Part shown: in pieces, positions 1-7,503 of the stretch
Layout: each line of letters begins with the position of its first letter
Numbering within the stretch: position 1 is the stretch's first letter
Origin: FEN-1297 sp021817845
GTDB lineage: Bacteria > Bacteroidota > Ignavibacteria > Ignavibacteriales > Ignavibacteriaceae
Length of the DNA stretch: 64,000 bases
Assembly: GCA_021817845.1 (NCBI GenBank)
Contig: JAKAFW010000004.1
Location: forward strand, 1 to 64,000
Direction of reading: 5' to 3'
The notes under the pieces: model-generated
Database searches by the model: none
The model's input: only the letters and a program-made list of their open reading frames with translations
Told to the model about the DNA's origin: nothing
Translations under genes and position numbers: made by a program

Positions 1-79
1 GCCTGAAAATAAAAACGAATAAATTAAATTTGACTCTTAAATTATGAATCGGTAAAATTGTAAAATCAATCAAAACAGG

Positions 80-122
80 TGGCAGGTTTTAGTGGCCCTG
101 GCTGGCTGGTTTTGATGGCCCT
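80..122. repeat. imperfect 20-bp direct repeat
   Basis: Two 20-bp copies lie at 80-99 and 103-122. Both read TGGC, one variable base, GGTTTT, two variable bases, then TGGCCCT, so they differ at three positions. They sit just ahead of the AAA ATPase frame. They may be a binding site or a remnant; nothing more can be said. Confidence 0.5.
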
Positions 123-224
123 TGACAGATTAGAAATAATACTTCTTATAACCGATCTCAAAATTCAAATTTCAATACAACTGCTCAGTCCCAAACTTGC
201 ATTACCATTCATAGTAACTTAACA

Positions 225-1127
225 ATGGATGATATTGTTGGGCAGCCTGCAGCAGTCACTGAGCTAAAAGATTTCAAAAATTCTATTTTATTCAAGGACA
301 TATATTCATTTTGGAAAATAAATCCTCCGAAAGGTATTTTATTTGAAGGACCTCCTGGAACCGGCAAAACAGCCTGCGTTAGGGCTTTGGCAAACGAACT
401 AAAAGACATCTGCACTTTCATGGAAATCAGTTCTATCGATATTGCATCGCGTTATATGGATGCACCTATCGAAAAGCTTCGTGAAATGTTTAAATTTGCC
501 GAAAACTTATCTATAAATAAACACGTTGTTATTTTTATTGATGAAATTGATTCAATGCTTCCAAGCAGATTGAATCAGCTTCATGAAGTATCTATTAAAA
601 GAGTTAATGCTTTTCTTGAATGGATGGATGGGGGATTGTCCCCCCTATCCGGAATTACTGTTATTGGTGCTACTAATAATTTAACTGGTATTGATGAAGC
701 ATTTTTAAGGCCTGGAAGATTCGAAAGGGTAATTACCTTTCTAAAATTAAACTCTGACTCTATTATTGAGGGTCTGAAACTTTATTTAAATAAAAAGAAA
801 TTATTACCTTCACTTATCGGTAAAATTAATTGGAATTCAATCAAATCTTATATTGAAAATGTTAAATTATCCGGTGCAGAAATAAAAGGAATAATTGATT
901 CTGTTGTCTCTCATAAAGCAGCAGAACATATTATTAACATAAAAAATAAAATTAATCCAAAAGATAATTTGACTTCTTATTTAAAATTCGGAACAATTAA
1001 ACCCGAATTATTTCCTACTCCAATTGATACAAAATCTATTATACAAGCAATTGCACTTGTAACTTCTAAGCAGTCCGAATTTGTAAAATCAGATTATAAA
1101 ATAGGTTTTTCCATCCCTATTTCTTAA
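225..1127 (+). CDS. AAA+ family ATPase (FtsH/Cdc48-like module)
   Basis: This is an ATP-driven remodelling-type ATPase whose substrate is unknown. Walker A GPPGTGKT is at residues 42-49, Walker B VVIFIDEID at 101-109, sensor-1 ATNN at 149-152 and the arginine-finger segment RPGRFER at 162-168. These are the full marks of a classical AAA domain, and the opening DDIVGQ is the usual AAA lead-in. The C-terminal 130 residues are a helical lid. There is no protease or membrane domain. The frame stays open upstream to about position 126 without another ATG, so a longer product from an unusual start, or a 5'-truncated gene, is possible. It stands first in an accessory region and is followed by a hairpin terminator. 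Confidence 0.85.
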   Translation: MDDIVGQPAAVTELKDFKNSILFKDIYSFWKINPPKGILFEGPPGTGKTACVRALANELKDICTFMEISSIDIASRYMDAPIEKLREMFKFAENLSINKHVVIFIDEIDSMLPSRLNQLHEVSIKRVNAFLEWMDGGLSPLSGITVIGATNNLTGIDEAFLRPGRFERVITFLKLNSDSIIEGLKLYLNKKKLLPSLIGKINWNSIKSYIENVKLSGAEIKGIIDSVVSHKAAEHIINIKNKINPKDNLTSYLKFGTIKPELFPTPIDTKSIIQAIALVTSKQSEFVKSDYKIGFSIPIS

Positions 1128-1165
1128 TTAATTGATTTTTACCGTCTTTTGTTGTCATTAAATTC

Positions 1166-1202
1166 AGCCAACCGCATGAAAACAAATCAAATGCGGCTGG
1201 CT
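1166..1202 (+). terminator. hairpin terminator after AAA ATPase
   Basis: Arms 1166-1177 and 1191-1202 pair over 12 bp with one mismatch (AGCC-ACCGCAT against ATGCGG-GGCT). A T-rich run follows, about 40 nt after the ATPase stop codon. Confidence 0.55.
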
Positions 1203-1285
1203 CTGTTTATATTTATTCCCTTCCTCACATCTACAGTGCTTCAATCCTTCTTTTCCTTTTTCTTTCCCCTCAAAAAAATACATTC

Positions 1286-1615
1286 ATGCAAAAACTAATA
1301 AAAATATTATCCTCCGTAGCACAGTCTTGTCCCGTTTACCCCGTTTGCGGGATTATCAAAATGTGCCTTCTCAAAACACTCCATTTTATCAAACAATGCC
1401 TCTCCGACAACAAAGGCAACCCCAGCTCAACCCGAATAATAATGCTAATTATCGTCCTTTGGTTCATCGCAGATTGGCTAATGGAATTCCACTCAAAAGG
1501 CATTTACATTCTAACCTGGGAAAAACTCACACTCCTTACCTCCGCCTTCAGCCTAAAAGCCATCCAAAAATTCCCCGAATCTTCCAACAACGCTCCCCCA
1601 ACCGACCTCAAATAA
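1286..1615 (+). CDS. small membrane protein, holin-like
   Basis: This 109-residue protein has a hydrophobic segment at about residues 51-66 and a second weaker one at about 78-92. They follow a polar DNKGNPSSTR stretch that resembles the N-terminus of small membrane proteins found beside phage muramidases. A holin-like role is inferred from this and from the GH108 gene next door; it is not proven. The start could also be the Met at residue 26. Residues 15-23 (about SCPVYPVCG) are encoded by a CCCG...CGGG palindrome (1331-1351), so part of the N-terminus may be inserted sequence. The end of this gene is partly duplicated at about 1739-1759. Confidence 0.5.
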   Translation: MQKLIKILSSVAQSCPVYPVCGIIKMCLLKTLHFIKQCLSDNKGNPSSTRIIMLIIVLWFIADWLMEFHSKGIYILTWEKLTLLTSAFSLKAIQKFPESSNNAPPTDLK

Positions 1616-1750
1616 ATTTGTTTCCACTTTGCATTCGTGCATTAAAAGAAAAGCGTTAAGAAATTTCATAAACCTTTCCGCCGAAAGCCCACCGCAATTC
1701 TTTTTAAGCACATGTTCTTCTTCTTATTATATGATCTTCCCAAACGACCT

Positions 1751-1876
1751 CAAATAAATCGCGTTAATAAATTTTACGTAATGGAGCGTAAACAGAAAAA
1801 GCTGTTTGAGTCCGGTTCCTACCGGACGAGTTCTTTTTCTGTAGCGTAATGGAGTAAAATTTTAGCGATTTATTTG
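1751..1876. repeat. 126-bp concentric hairpin element
   Basis: Four nested pairs of arms share one centre. CAAATAAATCGC (1751-1762) pairs with GCGATTTATTTG (1865-1876). AAATTTTAC (1769-1777) pairs with 1854-1862, ACAGAAAAAG (1792-1801) with 1833-1842, and GTCCGGT (1810-1816) with ACCGGAC (1821-1827), leaving a TCCT loop. The unpaired bulges both contain GTAATGGAG. This fits a MITE-like palindromic element or a structured RNA. The remaining sequence from 1616 to 2037 shows no gene. Confidence 0.7.
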
Positions 1877-1892
1877 CAGTCTTGATCTTTTG

Positions 1893-1918
1893 GTACTTTT
1901 GTATCAAGACAAAAGTAC
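1893..1918. repeat. 10-bp stem palindrome
   Basis: GTACTTTTGT (1893-1902) and ACAAAAGTAC (1909-1918) are perfect inverted arms around a 6-nt loop. It lies directly after the larger hairpin element and before the muramidase gene. It may be part of the same repeat unit. Confidence 0.6.
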
Positions 1919-2037
1919 ATATAAAAAAAAGTAAGTCTTGAACAGCGATCAATCCCGCTGAAATGCGGCGTTCCTTCCCAATTTCTACAGTGATTCCCGC
2001 GCCAGCGTTCCCTTTCTTTGCAATCAAAAAAAACCAT

Positions 2038-2682
2038 TTGGACAACTTGGACACCATTTTTCTCATATCGCTCAACAAAACCCTTCCCAAAGAAGGCTTC
2101 ATCAATAACAACCCGAAAGACAAAGGCGGCTACACCGGAATTTATCCCGATTCTATCGGGAAAGGCATCTCCCGGGCAAAACACCCATCCTGGAAAGGCT
2201 GGAGAATCATTGATTCAGTTTTAAGTTCACTTTCCGTAGCCCCGAGAAATATCAAGAAGAGGGTTATCCTAGATGAGGTTTTTAACGCCAACCTGCCGCT
2301 CAATCGCTTAGTAAAAGATTTCTACCGCGCCGAATTTTGGAACAAAATCCAGGGCGACCTACTTCCATCTCAACTCATCGCAGATGAGCTGTTCGATACC
2401 TCCGTTAACCTTGGAGTTTCCGCAGCATCCGAATTCCTTCAAAACACAATAAACCTTCTCAACAAAAACGGCACTATTTACCCGGATATTATTGTTGACG
2501 GTGTAATCGGAAATCAAACACTAACAACCCTTAACAAATGCATCGCTGTCAACGGAGAAAAACTCATATTCAACCTCCTCAACTTCTACCAAGCCAAAAA
2601 ATACATCGAGATAATGGAACACGACCATTCTCAAGAAATATTTATCGGTTGGTTCAACAGAATAGATATAACAAAATGTTGA
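2038..2682 (+). CDS. GH108 family N-acetylmuramidase with C-terminal peptidoglycan-binding domain
   Basis: This is an endolysin-type enzyme predicted to cut the glycan strands of peptidoglycan. With the TTG start at 2038 the product has 214 residues and begins like the family (MDNLDTIFLISLNKTLPKEG). The catalytic Glu of the family's EGG motif is E19 (here KEGF), followed by NPKDKGGY and GISRAKHPSWKGW. The C-terminal half (about residues 115-205) matches the PG_binding_3 type, including a DGVIGNQTL motif. An ATG at 1963 would add 25 residues unlike the family. A palindrome at 2146-2160 encodes an extra segment between GGY and KGISR that relatives lack. No Shine-Dalgarno site or signal peptide is seen, so release would need a holin-like partner; small membrane genes flank it. 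Confidence 0.8.
   Translation: MDNLDTIFLISLNKTLPKEGFINNNPKDKGGYTGIYPDSIGKGISRAKHPSWKGWRIIDSVLSSLSVAPRNIKKRVILDEVFNANLPLNRLVKDFYRAEFWNKIQGDLLPSQLIADELFDTSVNLGVSAASEFLQNTINLLNKNGTIYPDIIVDGVIGNQTLTTLNKCIAVNGEKLIFNLLNFYQAKKYIEIMEHDHSQEIFIGWFNRIDITKC
2146..2160. repeat. CCCGAT-TCT-ATCGGG palindrome inside the muramidase gene
   Basis: This perfect 6-bp stem with a 3-nt loop lies in frame within the GH108 coding sequence. It encodes part of a segment (roughly IYPDSIG) that interrupts the usual GG-x-x-GIS motif. It resembles other CCCG...CGGG palindromes at 1339-1351 and 2694-2708. Confidence 0.65.
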
Positions 2683-2693
2683 GCGAAGCAAGA

Positions 2694-2789
2694 TCCCGCT
2701 TTGCGGGAAGGAAAGTATTTAAAGCAGCCCATAGATTCATCTATGGGAAAACAAAAAAAAACCGATCTTCCAAACCGATTCATCGGTTT
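2694..2789. repeat. REP-like palindrome cluster, copy A of the two-hairpin element
   Basis: Three palindromes follow the muramidase stop codon. TCCCGC/GCGGGA is at 2694-2708. CCCATAGA-TTCA-TCTATGGG is at 2728-2747. AAACCGA-TTCA-TCGGTTT is at 2772-2789. The last two are 24 nt apart and share a TTCA loop. The same two-hairpin layout recurs at 38614-38676 and 43716-43777, which marks it as a dispersed REP-like element. Confidence 0.75.
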
Positions 2790-2815
2790 CCAATATTTCA
2801 TAGAAATGTAAAGCC

Positions 2816-3325
2816 ATGCCTACCAAAATTATTTATATAGCAATATTCCTAATTCTTCTATCCGGAATAATCTTTTTCGTAAAGTACACATCCAAAAAAG
2901 AAACATCAAAAACCGATACCACATACACAACCGGTAATACACAGCAGCTTTATAAAAAAGGAAACGAGATCATTATTACAAAAACAAATACTTTTCATAA
3001 CGCAGTTATCTTAAACCCATCTGCAGAAGACTCAACATACAACTATACCAAAGAAGACAGCACCTACAAACTTTCAATAAACATCAAGCCCGCTCCAGAA
3101 GGAAATTTAACTGCCGGTAAAGCAGCCCTTGCAATAGAATATTTTCTAAATATTAAATCAAAAGACTTGGTCCGGATTGATACCATCATTCAAACACGAA
3201 TAGACACACTTAAAATCAAAGAAAAAATACTCGAACCATCAACCGTATCCTTTTACAACACATTTTTATTTGGAGCAATTACAACCGTCTTACTAATAAT
3301 CCTAATACTCCAATTCATTCCTTAA
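2816..3325 (+). CDS. membrane protein with N- and C-terminal transmembrane segments
   Basis: I do not recognise a family for this 169-residue protein. Hydrophobic helices lie at about residues 5-22 and 149-166, with a polar Thr/Ser/Lys-rich domain of about 125 residues between them that would face the periplasm or the cytoplasm. It lies 16 bp before another small membrane protein gene and just after the muramidase gene, with C-ending codons common as in its neighbours. By position it could be a lysis accessory protein such as a spanin-like or holin-regulating protein, but no lipobox or diagnostic motif supports this. Confidence 0.6.
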   Translation: MPTKIIYIAIFLILLSGIIFFVKYTSKKETSKTDTTYTTGNTQQLYKKGNEIIITKTNTFHNAVILNPSAEDSTYNYTKEDSTYKLSINIKPAPEGNLTAGKAALAIEYFLNIKSKDLVRIDTIIQTRIDTLKIKEKILEPSTVSFYNTFLFGAITTVLLIILILQFIP

Positions 3326-3340
3326 TTCAAGTTAACTATC

Positions 3341-3577
3341 ATGCCAAAAGAAGACAAAGTAAAACTCGCAATAGAACTAATAAAATTCTTTTTATACATC
3401 GTTACATTGATAATCTCAATTGCCTTTGCCTTCAACTCAATGGACAAGCGCATATCTATAATCGAATCCGAAATGAAATACAAAGTCAACACCACCCTGC
3501 TTTTAGAGAAACTCGATCAAGTCAAAGACGACATCAACAAAAAAATCGAATCCGAAATCTCTAAAGTCAAAAAATAA
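3341..3577 (+). CDS. small membrane-anchored coiled-coil protein
   Basis: This 78-residue protein has a short Lys-rich start, one transmembrane helix at about residues 13-31, and a C-terminal stretch of heptad-like Leu/Ile/Val spacing (about 35-78) that suggests a coiled coil. It resembles in outline the small phage proteins found next to endolysins, although those often carry the helix at the other end. It starts 16 bp after the preceding gene, so the two are probably cotranscribed. It ends at the edge of the first attC-like element. Confidence 0.55.
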   Translation: MPKEDKVKLAIELIKFFLYIVTLIISIAFAFNSMDKRISIIESEMKYKVNTTLLLEKLDQVKDDINKKIESEISKVKK

Positions 3578-3580
3578 ATA

Positions 3581-3810
3581 TTAAAACGCCGTTGCCGTAA
3601 CCGGCGACCCAGAACAAGAATGCCAATTAAAAATATGGCACTAATAATTTAGCAACCGGATTGAAAGATCAACCGTGCAAACCGGTTGCGACAATTTAAT
3701 TTATTTGTAGACAGCTAAACAGCAATGTTATTTGTTTCTCAAAACTTAAGGGCAGCACAAATGCCGAACTGAAAAACGGCGTCCGGTTGATTTGCTGGTC
3801 ATACCGCTTA
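3581..3810 (-). repeat. attC-like element 1 (3' end of cassette array)
   Basis: Read on the minus strand this follows the stop codon of the gene at 3873-4427 and ends in GGCGTTTTAAT, a degenerate R'-type GTT core. Shared blocks with the elements at 6733 and 7504, read on the plus strand, are CCAGAACAAGAATGCC (about 3610) and GCACAAATGCCGAA (about 3756). Internal inverted arms include GCAACCGG/CCGGTTGC (about 3660-3690) and AACGCCG/CGGCGT. It fills the gene-free stretch 3578-3872. Confidence 0.5.
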
Positions 3811-3872
3811 ATTTGTATTACTTACCTCAACTTGTACTGACTTAAGTATTTGTTGTCAATTTCTATTGTTCC

Positions 3873-4427
3873 CTAAAAAACTTTAGCATATTCAGTAGGA
3901 TATTTTTCACGAAACCATAAAATAAAGTCTCTATTTTCTGAACTTTCTTGATACTCCTTTCTTAGTTGCCAAATTCTTTTATCTAACTTTCCGAGTCTTT
4001 CTGCATAGTTAAGCATTCTGATTTTTTGTGAATTATTTTGTGTCCATCCAACAGACCGATGAAGGTCTAATCTATAATAATCATCATCTTTTTTACCCTT
4101 TGAATACTTTTCGTGTGTTGGTAAATCTCCCATTAACAGAAGAGATAAACGTACTATACCTTCAAAAACTCCAGGCCACCAGTATTCATTATTGAAATAT
4201 AAATGCGCTGATTTAATCGCACGTTGTAATTCATCCTGATGAGAAGGATCGGGGTGAACATTTTTAGATAGATATTTTTCTAACTCAATAAGAACTTTAC
4301 CTACTCGTTTTTTGAATTCTGAATCTGAAAGATGTGTTGAGCTGCCAATTTTTGTACTCCAACCAAACATACTTTGTAAAAGACATTTGAGAGATGGAGG
4401 AACTGGATATTTTTTTTGTTTTATCAT
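3873..4427 (-). CDS. hypothetical protein, 184 aa
   Basis: I recognise no family. The protein is soluble, rich in Lys, Trp and aromatic residues, and has no signal peptide or transmembrane segment. It has a helical central part and a charged stretch with DDDYYRLDLHRSVGW. It is the last gene on the minus strand before attC-like element 1, and 116 bp separate it from the PIN-domain gene upstream. Codon use is AT-rich, unlike the lysis-like genes on the other strand nearby. It may be cargo of a gene cassette. Confidence 0.6.
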   Translation of the reverse strand: MIKQKKYPVPPSLKCLLQSMFGWSTKIGSSTHLSDSEFKKRVGKVLIELEKYLSKNVHPDPSHQDELQRAIKSAHLYFNNEYWWPGVFEGIVRLSLLLMGDLPTHEKYSKGKKDDDYYRLDLHRSVGWTQNNSQKIRMLNYAERLGKLDKRIWQLRKEYQESSENRDFILWFREKYPTEYAKVF

Positions 4428-4543
4428 AATTTCTTATAACCCTTATTAAAGCTAATATTCCATTAAAATTTCATTTGAGTTTTATGAGGGATTTATTTTT
4501 AAACTCTATTGACTCTTTTTACTTATTAAAGAAGTTGTACCAT

Positions 4544-5857
4544 TTACTTAGTAATTATTATATGCAACTTTTCTTCAAAACTCTCCGGGTGATTTCCACA
4601 AATTATTTTGCAGTCTATAGAAAACGAATCAGCACTATCAATAGAATCAAATAATAAAAAGACTGGATCAAGATTAACATTCAAGCCGTGTTTTAGTCTT
4701 TCAATTTTATATTTTATATCGTAACTGTTTGTCTTCGTAATTTTAGGAGAGTAATCAGATGTCTTTGGCGGAATAAAATTATTGGATCTTAAAATGGGGG
4801 CCAGCAAATGTGGAGGAATTATAAAATCCATATTTCTTCTCATTAATTCACTCATAGTTCTAGGTGGCTCTGGTTCTTCAGGGTGGGTTGGTTTCTTAGG
4901 ATATTTTTTTGAATCAAACATTTCAAAGCCGTCAGGGAAGTGAATAAAAATATCTATATCATCAGCTGGTGCTGTTCCTTCGTTTATAAGAATAAAATTA
5001 ACTTCTACTATTCGTGAAATTGATTCACGATACTTCCACTCTTTTTTAAAATATAATTCAAAATCTTTCAAATGTTTATCGACATCATTTTCATAACGTT
5101 TTATTTCATCTTGATGTATGTAACTAAAATTAGCTACTATACGCGCATTACTATTCGACGGATCTATCTGCTTCGGTTTGTAAGCTAAATTATTTTTTAA
5201 TTCGGTTATGACATTTTTTTGTTGTTCATCTGAATATTGTTCAACTTTCTTTAACTTTATTTTAAATAGTTTTGTTATATCGTTTTCGTCAATAAAGCAC
5301 AAGGATAGTCGAGGTAGTCTATTTTCATAAATAGCTAACTTATCTCTTAATTTTGATATTTTTTTTTCTTCATCTGTCTTTTTAATCTTTATTAAGAGGC
5401 TGTCTGAAAGCTTATGAGTTCCTATTTGTTTTGATTTAGCTTTTAATATTAATCCAATATCCGAAGTGATAATTATTATTTCATTTTTATAATCAGCTAT
5501 GAGTTCAAGCGTTGTTGCAATAATTCTATCGTCTGGAATGTTTGGATCAAGATTATATGCTTCCCATTCTATTTTGGGCTCATTTGTCAAAAATTTTAAT
5601 TGAATTGTCGAAGTTATATTTGCTGTATCATTATCATTGATATACTCAGAGAGTTTAGATAAAACTTTTCTTGCTCTATTCCTAATGTTTATGTCTAATT
5701 CAGAAAATTTTTTTTGATCTAACTCCTTTAGAACAGTTGGAGAAATAATTAATAAAACATTATTGCAATGTAATTCATTAGACCAATTAATATCTGTAAA
5801 TAAGTGATAGTGCAATAAAGAATTAGTATCAATTAAAAATATTTTTGGACTTTCCAA
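4544..5857 (-). CDS. PIN-domain protein with C-terminal beta-rich domain
   Basis: The N-terminal 150 residues form a PIN domain, a metal-dependent RNase fold. Acidic residues fall at D10 (FLIDTNSLL), E45 (VLKELD), D109/D110 (IPDDRI) and D133 (ITSDIGL), the expected pattern. A helical linker of about residues 155-260 follows. A C-terminal part contains VNFILINEGTAPADDIDIFIHFP, which looks like a beta-sandwich. At 437 residues it is far longer than VapC toxins and there is no small antitoxin gene beside it. It lies 50 bp downstream of the DUF5677-like gene and before the hypothetical 184-aa gene. A defence or RNA-cleaving role is inference. Confidence 0.7.
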   Translation of the reverse strand: MESPKIFLIDTNSLLHYHLFTDINWSNELHCNNVLLIISPTVLKELDQKKFSELDINIRNRARKVLSKLSEYINDNDTANITSTIQLKFLTNEPKIEWEAYNLDPNIPDDRIIATTLELIADYKNEIIIITSDIGLILKAKSKQIGTHKLSDSLLIKIKKTDEEKKISKLRDKLAIYENRLPRLSLCFIDENDITKLFKIKLKKVEQYSDEQQKNVITELKNNLAYKPKQIDPSNSNARIVANFSYIHQDEIKRYENDVDKHLKDFELYFKKEWKYRESISRIVEVNFILINEGTAPADDIDIFIHFPDGFEMFDSKKYPKKPTHPEEPEPPRTMSELMRRNMDFIIPPHLLAPILRSNNFIPPKTSDYSPKITKTNSYDIKYKIERLKHGLNVNLDPVFLLFDSIDSADSFSIDCKIICGNHPESFEEKLHIIITK

Positions 5858-5885
5858 TTCTACTCCATTTCTAAATGGTAAAACA

Positions 5886-5920
5886 GCGTCCGCTCTTGAT
5901 TGGCGGATTATATGGCGCCA
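5886..5920 (-). other. short hairpin between cassette genes, possible degenerate attC
   Basis: Read on the minus strand, TCCGC and GCGGA arms flank a 9-nt loop, with ATATAA before and GTTTTAC after. The outer sequences resemble very reduced R boxes. It could equally be a simple terminator of the upstream gene. Confidence 0.3.
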
Positions 5921-6723
5921 TTTAATAATTGACCAGCTTTTGACTTTGCAATAATTGAAAACATAGATTTTAATATTCCATCGACATTTTGTTTTCTTTG
6001 TAGCAATCTACTTTCAAGTTCTTTGATTAGATTATGTGCAATTCCATAAACTAAAAAAAGACAGTAATCTAAATTTTCTTTTAAATGTGGTTCAAGTAAT
6101 TCAATCGGAGATTTATCAGAACCTTCTCTTTTCAAAAGTACATCTCTGATTATTGGAGTTGGGTGAACAAAAGCTGAAGTGAATCTGTAAATACTGTAAA
6201 ATTTTAATCGCTCCATTTTATTTAACCTTTGTTCAAAGGAACGTTCTTTTGGCACTTTAAATTTTATTTTGCCATTATCATTGAAAGTTAATTCACTGTA
6301 TTGAGTTTTTAAGAATTCAAGAAATTCTTCTTTTTCTTTATACATTTCTGGAGTCCAAATTGGGTCAGAAGATTTGGAATCTTCTTTCATCACATTTAAT
6401 TCCTTTTCAATATCGTTGAAAGCCTTTCCTTCCAATTGAATTACTCTTTCAACCTTTTCTTCTTGAGTTGTTGCTCGTAAAATCCATTGGTAATTAAAGA
6501 AGGCTTCAAAAACATTTCTTATTAGAATTAAAACACTTGGATAGAGTCTGTTTTCCAATAATAAATAAATTGCTTTTGTCTGCTGCTTACATAAATTTAA
6601 TGCAACTAAACCATATAACTCGGCTTTATCATTTCTTTCGCTAAAAGTAAGTGTAGACAATTCCTTGCCAATTTCTTGTAAGTAACTGTAAACTGATTTA
6701 TAGATTAAAATATACTCTTGCAT
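5908..6723 (-). CDS. DUF5677-like protein
   Basis: This 271-residue helical protein resembles the DUF5677 group, whose function is unknown. The segment RLYPSVLILIRNVFEAFFNYQWIL (about residues 60-83) carries the family's conserved R-x-x-[FL]-E-A pattern. A later SAFVHPTPI motif (about 184-192) gives a conserved His. It has no transmembrane segment despite several hydrophobic helices. It begins right beside attC-like element 2 on the minus strand and ends 50 bp before the PIN-domain gene. Genes of this group are common in accessory and cassette regions, which fits the setting. Confidence 0.6.
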   Translation of the reverse strand: MQEYILIYKSVYSYLQEIGKELSTLTFSERNDKAELYGLVALNLCKQQTKAIYLLLENRLYPSVLILIRNVFEAFFNYQWILRATTQEEKVERVIQLEGKAFNDIEKELNVMKEDSKSSDPIWTPEMYKEKEEFLEFLKTQYSELTFNDNGKIKFKVPKERSFEQRLNKMERLKFYSIYRFTSAFVHPTPIIRDVLLKREGSDKSPIELLEPHLKENLDYCLFLVYGIAHNLIKELESRLLQRKQNVDGILKSMFSIIAKSKAGQLLNGAI

Positions 6724-6732
6724 AATTTAAGC

Positions 6733-6916
6733 CATATAACGACGTTGTGCCGAAGCCCAGAGCAACAATGCCGCATTTATTAAATAACTTTTTAATTAGA
6801 ACAAACTTTCATTTACAAACCAAACCGAATAACAATGCCTAAACAGAACTACAAACTTTTAAACTGCACAAATGCTAAGTGCGAAAACGCTTTCGGCTTG
6901 AAGTACAGGTTATACG
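6733..6916 (-). repeat. attC-like element 2
   Basis: On the minus strand the 5' end carries GTATAAC followed by a 12-nt spacer and CCGAA. The 3' end carries TTCGGCACAACG then TCGTTATAT. TATAAC pairs with GTTATA and CCGAA with TTCGG, leaving central spacers of 12 and 9 nt unpaired. That is the R box, spacer, L box layout of an integron attC site. The GCACAA-N4-GTTATA block is shared with element 3. It lies directly downstream of the gene at 6994-7473. Confidence 0.6.
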
Positions 6917-6993
6917 TTTCATAATTTAATTAAACCAATCAATTAGATATTCTTATAAATTAATACAATCAGTGGATGATAAAATATCTACTT

Positions 6994-7473
6994 CTAAATT
7001 TTTTTTTTAGTAACTTCCTTATATAATTTTTCAAAATCATCCCAGTATTTTGGTCCAGCATTTTCTGGCTTTTGCATTTCTTTAATATGTTTTTCTAAAA
7101 TGTCATAACACTTTTTAATACTAGGGCCCCAATTATCAACAAATATATCTGTGGGTGCTAATTTCATTTGATATAAAAGAATAGAGAGAACATCGTATGT
7201 TGAACAAACTTTTGATGCGGATTCTTTTTCATCAGCTGTCCAATTAATATACTCCTTATCTTTTAAAGTTGTCAGAACAATTCTACGGGCTTCTCTGGTA
7301 TTTTCATCTTGGAGAAAATTTATTAGAGAAATAGAATTCTGCCCCAACATACTTTTTCGCATTGTCTTTAGCTGAAAAAAATATATTAGGAACGTAACTA
7401 CCATTGTAACTCCTATAATGCTCTGAATTACTAAGTTTAGTAAATTATAATTTATATTCATTTCACATACCAA
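6994..7473 (-). CDS. membrane-anchored protein, DUF4760-like
   Basis: This 159-residue protein has one transmembrane helix at about residues 13-34 and a cytoplasmic helical domain. The domain pattern (RRIVLTTL, then a Trp, then a YD pair, then a Leu-rich helix) resembles DUF4760-type proteins, often found in accessory regions with unknown function. The start may be the Met at residue 1 or residue 5. It is flanked on both sides by attC-like elements, so it looks like a single-gene cassette. No signal peptide cleavage site or lipobox is seen. Confidence 0.6.
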   Translation of the reverse strand: MVCEMNINYNLLNLVIQSIIGVTMVVTFLIYFFQLKTMRKSMLGQNSISLINFLQDENTREARRIVLTTLKDKEYINWTADEKESASKVCSTYDVLSILLYQMKLAPTDIFVDNWGPSIKKCYDILEKHIKEMQKPENAGPKYWDDFEKLYKEVTKKKI

Positions 7474-7503
7474 TTATTATTACCCATTGTATCCTTTTAC
7501 AAA

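Noticed and set aside
1764..2184. Two minus-strand open frames
   Set aside because: They cross the concentric hairpin element and the muramidase gene on the other strand and match nothing.
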